A stretch of 64,000 nucleotides of DNA from the NCBI RefSeq assembly GCF_020991415.1, contig NZ_JAJMOY010000001.1:682001-746000 (forward strand), in the 5' to 3' direction. Source of the stretch: Flavobacterium sp. ENC. Lineage in GTDB: Bacteria; Bacteroidota; Bacteroidia; Flavobacteriales; Flavobacteriaceae. Position numbers and translations under genes: made by a program. The notes under the pieces are model-generated. The model was given only the letters and a program-made list of their open reading frames with translations, ran no database searches and was not told the DNA's origin. Shown one piece after another: positions 25,517 through 32,345 of this stretch. How positions within the stretch are numbered: the stretch's first letter is position 1; every line of letters begins with the position of its first letter.

Positions 25517-25947
25517 TGTTTTTAGTTAATCTATTTTTAATAACTTTTCGGTTGTTAAATGTTATACGTAGAAAGTGTTAAAAAGTTACTACTTTTAAAA
25601 GTATAAATATATACTTTTTTACAATTAAAACGTAACTGATTTATAATGAGCTCCGTTTCTTGCCATTTAACTTTTACAAAATAGAACTAAATTAATTGTT
25701 GAAACAACTCAGCTACTAAATGACAAAAAAAAATTAAAATAATTTTCCTTATAATTCAATGTCCATATCTTAATTTTTTCCTGATTTCTTAACTTTTAAT
25801 TTGACCTATATATTTTTAAAAAACAGATCTCAAATGTACTTAAAAAAATGTCTTTTTTAGCATTATTCGGCAATACTTGTAAGTTATTTCTTTTATTTTT
25901 AAATTAAATGTTTCTCACAATAAACATTGCTGATATAACAAAAAAAA
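25517..25947. promoter_or_regulatory. Gene-free control region of AAA+/ABC operon with palindrome cluster
   Basis: No gene is visible in this AT-rich stretch. At 25591-25602 lies the 12-bp palindrome ACTTTTAAAAGT, overlapping a 9-bp inverted repeat AAAAGTATA (25597-25605) / TATACTTTT (25610-25618) with a 4-base loop; more AAGT/ACTT words flank them. This is operator-like and about 80 bases before the first gene. A consensus TAnnTTTG box on the minus strand is not evident, so the promoter itself is not placed. The rest (25620-25940) shows nothing I can name. Confidence 0.45.
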
Positions 25948-25977
25948 GAGCCGACAATTACTTGTCGGCTCTTTTTT
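25948..25977. terminator. Two-way terminator after atpG
   Basis: GAGCCGACAA (25948-25957), loop TTAC, TTGTCGGCTC (25962-25971), with A and T runs outside. It ends the ATP synthase operon on the minus strand and isolates it from the AAA+/ABC operon. Confidence 0.93.
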
Positions 25978-25991
25978 GTATGTCTTAAAAA

Positions 25992-26852
25992 TTATCCGTT
26001 CAAAGCTTCTGCTCCACCAACAATCTCTAAGATTTCGTTAGTAATAGCTGCCTGACGTGCTTTATTGTAAGTCAATTTCAATTGGTTTCTCAATTCAGTT
26101 GCGTTGTCAGTTGCTTTATGCATTGCTGTCATACGCGCTCCGTGTTCTGAAGCAAATGAATCGCGAATTCCTTTATATAATTGTGTCTTTAATGATTTAG
26201 GAATCAAAGTCAATACAATTTCTTCTTTTGAAGGCTCAAAAATATAATCGGCTGCAGCAACCGGAACTTCGGTTTTAATTGGAGCCAATGGTAAAAACTG
26301 CTCTACCTGAACGATTTGAGTAGCAGCATTTTTAAACTGATTGTAAATCAATTCAATTCTGTCATACTCTCCGGAAAGGAATTTTTCAGTTAATTTTTCT
26401 GCAATTGAAGCTACATTATCAAAAGTCAAATGATCAAAAATTGCATTATGATGACCGTGAATTGTATGTGTTTTAGCCAGAACGTCGTTTCCTTTTTTAC
26501 CTATTGGAAAAATATCAACCTGCTTTCCTGCATAAAACTGCGTACGAATTTTAGCTTCTTTAATAATATTAGTATTAAATGCTCCACATAAACCTCTGTT
26601 TGAAGTTATAGCAACAAGTAATACCTTTTTTACTTCACGTTGAGTAGTATAATCTCCACCTACTTCACCATCAAGTGTAGCAGAAAGATTTTGTAGCAAC
26701 TCTGTTAATTTCTCGGCATAAGGGCGCATCGCAGTGATTGCATCTTGTGCTTTCTTAAGCTTTGCAGCAGAAACCATTTTCATAGCCGATGTAATCTGCA
26801 TCGTCGATGAAACGGAAGTAATTCTATTACGGATTTCCTTTAAATTTGCCAT
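25992..26852 (-). CDS. atpG: F1F0 ATP synthase gamma subunit
   Basis: 286 aa, normal length. It starts MANLKEIRNRITSVSSTMQITSAMKMVSAAKLKKAQ, the N-terminal helix of the rotating stalk, and ends LTYNKARQAAITNEILEIVGGAEAL, the C-terminal helix that completes the coiled coil within the alpha3beta3 ring. It couples F0 rotation to catalysis. It is the last gene of the operon, 91 bases after atpA across a strong inverted repeat, and is followed by a terminator. Confidence 0.98.
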   Translation of the reverse strand: MANLKEIRNRITSVSSTMQITSAMKMVSAAKLKKAQDAITAMRPYAEKLTELLQNLSATLDGEVGGDYTTQREVKKVLLVAITSNRGLCGAFNTNIIKEAKIRTQFYAGKQVDIFPIGKKGNDVLAKTHTIHGHHNAIFDHLTFDNVASIAEKLTEKFLSGEYDRIELIYNQFKNAATQIVQVEQFLPLAPIKTEVPVAAADYIFEPSKEEIVLTLIPKSLKTQLYKGIRDSFASEHGARMTAMHKATDNATELRNQLKLTYNKARQAAITNEILEIVGGAEALNG

Positions 26853-26881
26853 TTGTTAATTAAAAAATGTGACAATTTGAA

Positions 26882-26929
26882 AATTAGATAATTAGAAAGT
26901 CCCTTAAGATATTTTCTAATTATCTAATT
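26882..26929. repeat. Inverted repeat between atpA and atpG
   Basis: AATTAGATAATTAGAAA (26882-26898) and its perfect complement (26913-26929), 17-bp arms around a 14-base loop, followed by another partial copy of the word at 26935-26946. Probably a dispersed Flavobacterium element; in mRNA it forms a stem between two operon genes. Confidence 0.82.
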
Positions 26930-26943
26930 AACGAATTATCTAA

Positions 26944-28521
26944 TTAGATATATTTTGCTGAAATTTCTTTTGCTGCTTTTTCAATAACATCAGTAATGTT
27001 ATCATCTAACTTACCAGCTTTCAACGCATTAAGCGTATCTTTATGTTTACTGTTTAAGTAGGCTAAGAAATCAGCTTCAAATTCTTTTACTTTATTTACA
27101 GGAACGTTTCTCAATAAGTTTTTAGAACCAGCATAAATAATAGCTACCTGATTTTCTACTGTATAAGGATCGTTCAATCCTTGTTTAAGAATTTCAACGT
27201 TTCTTTTACCTTTTTCAATTACATTTAAAGTAACAGAATCTAAGTCAGAACCAAATTTAGCGAAAGCTTCCAATTCACGGAATTGAGCCTGGTCTAATTT
27301 TAAAGTTCCGGAAACTTTTTTCATTGATTTAATCTGAGCATTACCTCCAACACGAGACACAGAGATACCTACGTTAATCGCAGGACGAACTCCGGAGTTG
27401 AACAAATCTCCATCAAGGAAAATCTGACCATCTGTAATCGAAATTACGTTTGTTGGGATATAAGCAGAAACGTCACCAGCCTGAGTTTCGATAATTGGCA
27501 AAGCAGTTAATGAACCACCACCTTTTACGATAGACTTGATAGAATCTGGTAAATCGTTCATGTTTTTAGCAATTCCGTCATCGGCGATTACTTTACAGGC
27601 ACGCTCTAATAAACGGGAGTGTAAGTAGAAAACGTCTCCAGGATATGCCTCACGTCCCGGTGGTCTTCTTAATAAAAGAGAAACCTCACGGTAAGCAACA
27701 GCTTGTTTAGATAAATCATCATACACAATAAGTGCAGGACGACCTGAATCTCTAAAGTATTCTCCAATTGCAGCACCTGCGAAAGGAGCATAAACTTGCA
27801 TTGGAGCCGGATCAGAAGCATTAGCTGCCACAATAACGGTATACGCCATTGCACCTTTTTCTTCTAACATTTTAGCGATTCCTGCTACAGTTGAAGCTTT
27901 TTGCCCAATTGCAACATATATACAGAATACAGGTTTTCCTGCATCGTAAAATTCTTTTTGATTTAAGATGGTATCCAGACAAACTGTTGATTTACCTGTC
28001 TGACGGTCACCAATTACAAGCTCACGTTGTCCACGACCAACCGGGATCATAGCATCAACTGCTTTTACTCCTGTTTGTAATGGCTCAGTAACTGGCTGAC
28101 GGAAGATAACACCAGGTGCTTTTCTTTCTAAAGGCATTTCGTATAAGTCTCCGCCAATTGGTCCTTTTCCATCAATTGGAAAACCAAGAGTGTTTACTAC
28201 ACGACCTACCATTTGCTCACCTACTTTAAGAGAAGCGATACGTTGTGTTCTTTTTGCTGTTGATCCTTCTTTGATTCCTGTTGATGGCCCTAAAAGTACC
28301 ACACCAACATTGTCTTCTTCAAGGTTCAATACAATAGCTTCAAGTCCGTTATCAAATTCAACTAACTCACCATATTGTACATTCGATAGCCCGTAAATAC
28401 GAGCAATACCATCTCCAACTTGAAGTACTGTTCCTACTTCCTCCAGCGTAGCACCAGATTCAAAACCTTCTACTTGCTTTCTTAATATTGCTGAAATTTC
28501 AGCAGGTTTGATTTCCGCCAT
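26944..28521 (-). CDS. atpA: F1F0 ATP synthase alpha subunit
   Basis: 525 aa regulatory nucleotide-binding subunit of the F1 head. It has the P-loop GDRQTGKST (~residues 171-179), [42 protein letters not shown] and the signature [14 protein letters not shown]. It forms the hexamer with beta subunits; the beta and epsilon genes (atpD, atpC) are not in this operon, consistent with Bacteroidetes, where they lie elsewhere. The gene follows atpH with a 38-base gap. Confidence 0.98.
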   Translation of the reverse strand: MAEIKPAEISAILRKQVEGFESGATLEEVGTVLQVGDGIARIYGLSNVQYGELVEFDNGLEAIVLNLEEDNVGVVLLGPSTGIKEGSTAKRTQRIASLKVGEQMVGRVVNTLGFPIDGKGPIGGDLYEMPLERKAPGVIFRQPVTEPLQTGVKAVDAMIPVGRGQRELVIGDRQTGKSTVCLDTILNQKEFYDAGKPVFCIYVAIGQKASTVAGIAKMLEEKGAMAYTVIVAANASDPAPMQVYAPFAGAAIGEYFRDSGRPALIVYDDLSKQAVAYREVSLLLRRPPGREAYPGDVFYLHSRLLERACKVIADDGIAKNMNDLPDSIKSIVKGGGSLTALPIIETQAGDVSAYIPTNVISITDGQIFLDGDLFNSGVRPAINVGISVSRVGGNAQIKSMKKVSGTLKLDQAQFRELEAFAKFGSDLDSVTLNVIEKGKRNVEILKQGLNDPYTVENQVAIIYAGSKNLLRNVPVNKVKEFEADFLAYLNSKHKDTLNALKAGKLDDNITDVIEKAAKEISAKYI

Positions 28522-28559
28522 CTTAATTTATAATTTAGACACTTTTATGTGTGATAAAA

Positions 28560-29093
28560 CTAATTACTTAACTCTCTTTTTAATACTTGTAATCTGTTTG
28601 CAACAGAAGCATTGTATTGTTGATCCCCTATTCTTAAAATAAATCCTCCAATAATTGCCGGATCAACTATATTTTCTATTGTTATTTTCTTATCTGATAA
28701 TGTTGCTACTTTTGCTAAAACTTTAGCTTCTAAAGCTGCATCCATAGGAATAGCAGTTGTAACTTTTGCTACTTCAACACCATTACTTTCGTCAAATACT
28801 CTGCTGTATTCTACTGCAATTGCATCCAGAATTTCGAATCTTTTGTTTTCGAACAATAAATGAAACAACCCTTTGGTTACTCCATTTACATCTGCAAAAA
28901 CTTCTAAAAGAGCACTTTCCTTAACCTCAACCTTTGTAGTTGGGTTTTGGATAAATGCACTCAATTCTAAATTGCTTTCAATTGCTGAAGCAATTGACTT
29001 CATATCGTTGTTTACAGCTTCGGCAACCCCTTTAGAGTTTGCTAAGTCCAGAATTGCTTTTGCATAACGAATTGCTGCTCTTGTACTTGCCAT
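28560..29093 (-). CDS. atpH: F1F0 ATP synthase delta subunit
   Basis: 177 aa OSCP/delta family protein that ties the peripheral stalk to the top of F1. It begins MASTRAAIRYAKAILDLA, the usual N-terminal helix, and ends VDPAIIGGFILRIGDQQYNASVANRLQVLKREL, the conserved C-terminal signature. It is encoded 4 bases after atpF and 38 before atpA, the standard bacterial order, and it should bind the C-terminal end of the b subunit. Confidence 0.96.
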   Translation of the reverse strand: MASTRAAIRYAKAILDLANSKGVAEAVNNDMKSIASAIESNLELSAFIQNPTTKVEVKESALLEVFADVNGVTKGLFHLLFENKRFEILDAIAVEYSRVFDESNGVEVAKVTTAIPMDAALEAKVLAKVATLSDKKITIENIVDPAIIGGFILRIGDQQYNASVANRLQVLKRELSN

Positions 29094-29097
29094 AATC

Positions 29098-29598
29098 TTA
29101 GTTTAACTTTACGTCACCTAACATTTTCTCAACTAATTTAGTCTGAGATTCTTTGTTAGATAATTCTTCTTTCAACAATTTTTCAGCAATGCTTAATGAT
29201 AAAGTTGAAACTTGTGATTTCAATTCAGCCATTGCAGCATTTTTTTCGCTTTCGATAGCCGCTTTAGCCTGTTCGATCATTTTCTGACCCTGAGCTTGTG
29301 CTTCGTTTTTAGAATCAGCGATCATTTTCTCTTTCATTTCGCGAGCTTCTTTCAACATCGCGTCACGTTCTGCACGGGCTTCGTTCAAAATTCTTAAATT
29401 GTCAGCCTGCAGGTTTTGCATCTCCTGTCTTGCACTTTCAGCAGAAAGCAATGCATCCTTAATACCTTGTTCTCTGTCATTAACTGCATCAAGAATTGGT
29501 TTCCAGGCGAATTTTTTTAACAAAAATATCAATCCAACAAATATTAATACTTGCCAAAAGAACAAACCGAACTCGAACTGATTTATTAACTTATCCAT
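29098..29598 (-). CDS. atpF: F1F0 ATP synthase b subunit
   Basis: 166 aa. A single N-terminal membrane helix (FGLFFWQVLIFVGLIFLLKKFAW, residues ~10-32) leads into a long charged helix (REQGIKDALLSAESARQEMQNLQ ...), the dimeric right-handed coiled coil of the peripheral stalk. The tail LSIAEKLLKEELSNKESQTKLVEKML contacts delta. It is 4 bases before atpH; a 127-base gap with a strong stem-loop separates it from atpE. Confidence 0.97.
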   Translation of the reverse strand: MDKLINQFEFGLFFWQVLIFVGLIFLLKKFAWKPILDAVNDREQGIKDALLSAESARQEMQNLQADNLRILNEARAERDAMLKEAREMKEKMIADSKNEAQAQGQKMIEQAKAAIESEKNAAMAELKSQVSTLSLSIAEKLLKEELSNKESQTKLVEKMLGDVKLN

Positions 29599-29673
29599 TA
29601 TATATAATTATAAATTTTAAATTATGTCTTTTTAAACTGCTCTTTGAAAAGCAATTTTAATGTTTTAATTTTT

Positions 29674-29712
29674 AAAACAATAGTTACAACCAACCGTTGC
29701 AACTATTGTTTT
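29674..29712 (-). other. Stem-loop between atpE and atpF
   Basis: AAAACAATAGTTACAA (29674-29689) pairs with 29697-29712, 15 of 16 positions, around a 7-base loop. On the minus-strand mRNA it lies directly after atpE. It may protect atpE message from 3' decay or cause partial termination, matching the need for many c subunits per complex. Function is inferred. Confidence 0.75.
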
Positions 29713-29725
29713 TTTTGTGTTTTAA

Positions 29726-29917
29726 TTAAGCAGCAAATAATGCAGCGAAACCAATACCTTCAATAAGTGCAGCTGCGATAAGCATAGCTGTTTGGATTTT
29801 TCCTGAAGCTTCTGGCTGACGTGCAATAGCGTCCATTGCTGAACCACCAATTCTACCAATACCTAATGCAGCTCCGATTACGATTAATCCTGCTCCTATG
29901 AAATTTAAACCGTTCAT
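29726..29917 (-). CDS. atpE: F1F0 ATP synthase c subunit (proteolipid)
   Basis: 63 aa helical hairpin that forms the rotor ring. Helix 1 is glycine-rich (GAGLIVIGAALGIGRIGG), the polar loop is the conserved ARQPEASGK, and helix 2 carries the ion-binding glutamate in AALIEGIGFAALF. The residue after it is Gly, and the Gln/Ser ligands of Na+-type rings are not evident, so H+ coupling is more likely. It is shorter than many c subunits but complete. It lies between atpB and atpF, with non-coding stem-loops on both sides. Confidence 0.97.
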   Translation of the reverse strand: MNGLNFIGAGLIVIGAALGIGRIGGSAMDAIARQPEASGKIQTAMLIAAALIEGIGFAALFAA

Positions 29918-29970
29918 ATGTATATATATTAAAAATTAAACATTCAAATTGATTTTAGATTTTGAGAGTG

Positions 29971-30001
29971 TAGATTTTAGATTTAAATAATCTGAAATCT
30001 A
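29971..30001. repeat. Inverted repeat between atpB and atpE
   Basis: TAGATTTTAGATT (29971-29983) with near-complement AATCTGAAATCTA (29989-30001), one mismatch, 5-base loop; more copies of the same word flank it. The same word occurs in the ABC-gene spacer near 35760 and 35980. Confidence 0.7.
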
Positions 30002-30019
30002 AATTCTGAAATCTAAATT

Positions 30020-31168
30020 TTAATGGTGAGCTTCCTCATGATGATGCTCCTCTACAGCTGAACCAAAGTAAAGCGCGGATAGCATGGTAAAAATATAAGC
30101 TTGTAAAAATGCTACTAAAATTTCAAGAATAGAAAGCACAAATGATAATCCAAAAGATAAACTGCTTCCAATCCAGCTTTTAAAGATAAACATTAATCCG
30201 ATAATACTCATTAAAACTATGTGGCCTGCAAAGATATTTGCATACAAACGAATCATTAATGAAAATGGCTTGATGAAAACTCCTAACAATTCAATCGGGG
30301 CTAAAATAATTCTCATCGGTTTTGGCACACCCGGCATCCAGAAAATGTGACCCCAATAATTTTTGTTTGCTGAAAGATTTGTAATTAAGAAAGTAATCAA
30401 TGCCAATGCGAATGTAATTGTTAAATTACCTGTAGCATTAATACCCAGTGGAGTTAAACCTAAGATATTTAAAAACAAAACAAAGAAGAAAATAGTCAGT
30501 AAATAACTCATGTATTTCTTATAATGTTTTTCACCAATATTTGGAATCGCAACCTCATCACGAATATAAACTACCAATGGTTCGAAGATTCTTCCAACAC
30601 CAGAAGCAATTCCTCCGTTCTTAGCATATGATTTTGCTAAAGCTGAAAACAGCAAGAACATTAATAATGCAGCTGCAAAAATTGAAACTACTGTTTTTGT
30701 AATTGAAAAATCGATAGGACGAACATTTGTTGGATGTCCGGTTTTTTCATTTTCAGTAATTTCTCCGGAAGCGTCTGTTCTGTAAATTTTCCCGTCATGA
30801 TGATTAATTGCATAATAACTTCCATTTGATTCAGCAACAGCGTGACCGTGGTTAAATTTTGCGGAAGAGAAAATATGCAATCCATTATCCCATAAAATTA
30901 CAGGCAATGGAAATCCATAATATTTACCTGTCTCATCATCCTGAGTCAATGTAAAATCATGAGAATCTAAAACGTGGTGCCCAATAAAACCCTTAATTTT
31001 AGATTTTATATCTGTTGGCTCTGCATGATGGCCTTCTGCAGCAGCTTCGTGAGCTACTTCAGTTTGAGTATGTACAGCGTCTTTTTCGGAATTAGCAAAG
31101 CTCATTACCGGAAGACAAGCTACTAAAGCTACAAGAATAAATCTGAGTGGTTTGTTTGGAATCACCAT
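30020..31168 (-). CDS. atpB: F1F0 ATP synthase a subunit
   Basis: 382 aa, longer than the ~270 aa of E. coli. The extra length is an N-terminal signal-like helix (FILVALVACLPVMSFA) plus a ~150-residue histidine-containing extramembrane domain, as is usual in Bacteroidetes. The core helices (from ~165) include the essential arginine region SLMIRLYANIFAGHIVL and LEILVAFLQAYIFTMLSALYFGSAV. It forms the ion half-channels next to the c ring. The C-terminus is His/Glu-rich (EEHHHEEAHH). It is the first structural F0 gene after a small membrane protein. Confidence 0.97.
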   Translation of the reverse strand: MVIPNKPLRFILVALVACLPVMSFANSEKDAVHTQTEVAHEAAAEGHHAEPTDIKSKIKGFIGHHVLDSHDFTLTQDDETGKYYGFPLPVILWDNGLHIFSSAKFNHGHAVAESNGSYYAINHHDGKIYRTDASGEITENEKTGHPTNVRPIDFSITKTVVSIFAAALLMFLLFSALAKSYAKNGGIASGVGRIFEPLVVYIRDEVAIPNIGEKHYKKYMSYLLTIFFFVLFLNILGLTPLGINATGNLTITFALALITFLITNLSANKNYWGHIFWMPGVPKPMRIILAPIELLGVFIKPFSLMIRLYANIFAGHIVLMSIIGLMFIFKSWIGSSLSFGLSFVLSILEILVAFLQAYIFTMLSALYFGSAVEEHHHEEAHH

Positions 31169-31286
31169 ATCTGTTAAAAATCTTATTTTTTACGTTTCTA
31201 AAATTTGGTGCAAAGGTACATTTTTTATTAATATTCAAAAGGATATGAAAAATTATTTTTTAACGTTGTTTTACAGAATCGTTATT

Positions 31287-31679
31287 TTAATGCTTTTCAT
31301 TTAGTAATCGGATAGTTAAAAGCGTTTCAAATATCAAAAATAAAATAAATGTTATAAAAAAATTCATTTTTTCAATTGCCATGTTTTGCAGCTTGTCTAT
31401 TAATATAGGTCTCAAAACAAAATACAAAAAAAACATCTGAATAAAAGTTCCTCCCATAAAAAGCATTCCGATATTATCAAAATGCGTTGTTTTAAACTTT
31501 AACAGGATCATGAATAAAACAGTTGCAAATGCAAAAAAAATCAAATACAGAAATTCTATTGTATAGTGAAAGTTTTGATCCTGAATTCCAAAAATTAAAA
31601 ACACGGCTTTATGCACAATATAAGCCACTGCAGTAAGAAAGAATAAATGTAGAATGGGCCTGTGATTCTTTAAAAGCAT
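31287..31679 (-). CDS. Small four-helix membrane protein (DUF6168-like), ATP synthase operon
   Basis: 130 aa with about four hydrophobic helices (HLFFLTAVAYIVHKAVFLIFG; TIEFLYLIFFAFATVLFMILLKF; IGMLFMGGTFIQMFFLYFVL; FFITFILFLIFETLLTIRLL). It lies between AtpZ and atpB, the place of the AtpI accessory protein in other bacteria. I recall flavobacterial proteins of this size here being classed as DUF6168, but this is from memory. An assembly or c-ring role like AtpI is a reasonable guess. It is separated from atpB by 118 non-coding bases. Confidence 0.75.
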   Translation of the reverse strand: MLLKNHRPILHLFFLTAVAYIVHKAVFLIFGIQDQNFHYTIEFLYLIFFAFATVLFMILLKFKTTHFDNIGMLFMGGTFIQMFFLYFVLRPILIDKLQNMAIEKMNFFITFILFLIFETLLTIRLLNEKH

Positions 31680-31737
31680 TTCAAATAATTTTTATGCAAA
31701 GATGCAACATTTATTTAAAGCTGTTTTAAAAGATAAA

Positions 31738-31965
31738 TTACTTTGTTTTATTGATTTCGTTCACCTGGCGAAATACATTATATAATGCTAACGCAACACC
31801 TACCATAATAAGAATCTTATTGTAATATATTTTAGGGTTTGGATGATTCTCATCTAACCAGTTTCCCAAATAGGCAAACAGGAAAATGATAACTCCCATT
31901 TGTATGGGAATGTTAATGAGTGCAATCCATTTATTCCTCGGACTTCTATTCGGCTCTTTTTCCAT
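31738..31965 (-). CDS. AtpZ/AtpI family accessory protein
   Basis: 75 aa with two predicted helices (WIALINIPIQMGVIIFLFAYLGNWLD and KILIMVGVALALYNVFRQVN), the layout of AtpZ, a small ATP-synthase-linked protein associated with ion supply or assembly. The ATG overlaps the end of the bactofilin gene by 20 bases, so translation is coupled. It is followed by the four-helix protein and then atpB. Confidence 0.88.
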   Translation of the reverse strand: MEKEPNRSPRNKWIALINIPIQMGVIIFLFAYLGNWLDENHPNPKIYYNKILIMVGVALALYNVFRQVNEINKTK

Positions 31966-32341
31966 CTTTTACGGTAACTTCTTTAGTATTTGTTAGCATG
32001 GTACAAGTAGCTGTAAAATCGGCTCCTGGTTCAATAGATAATTTTCCAACAGCGACCTCTCCATGAATATGTGCTGTCGCTTTTATATTAAGGACTTCCA
32101 AAACTTTTATTTTCCCCTGAAAAACTCCTTCAATGTCTGCATTATTACAAACAATCTCGCCTTTTATAACACCCGATATTCCAATAACAAGCTTCCCCTG
32201 CGACGTAAAATTTCCTATCAGTTCCCCGTCTAATCTAAAATCGGCTTTTGAAACTATATCGCCAATAATTGATGTGCCTTCTACAATTCTATTGGTTTTT
32301 CCTAACAGTTCGGTTCCGTTTTTTTTGGCTTTATCAAACAT
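31946..32341 (-). CDS. Bactofilin (polymer-forming cytoskeletal protein)
   Basis: 131 aa. The central ~100 residues are the right-handed beta-helix of the bactofilin family: NRIVEGTSIIGDIVSKADFRLDGELIGNFTSQGKLVIG and KGEIVCNNADIEGVFQGKIKVLEVLNIKATAHIHGEV. Bactofilins polymerise without nucleotides into filaments that organise membrane or wall functions. The unstructured ends are short. It starts 4 bases after sprE and overlaps AtpZ, so it is in the same transcript as a motility/secretion lipoprotein and the ATP synthase. Confidence 0.93.
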   Translation of the reverse strand: MFDKAKKNGTELLGKTNRIVEGTSIIGDIVSKADFRLDGELIGNFTSQGKLVIGISGVIKGEIVCNNADIEGVFQGKIKVLEVLNIKATAHIHGEVAVGKLSIEPGADFTATCTMLTNTKEVTVKDGKRAE

Positions 32342-32345
32342 TATA

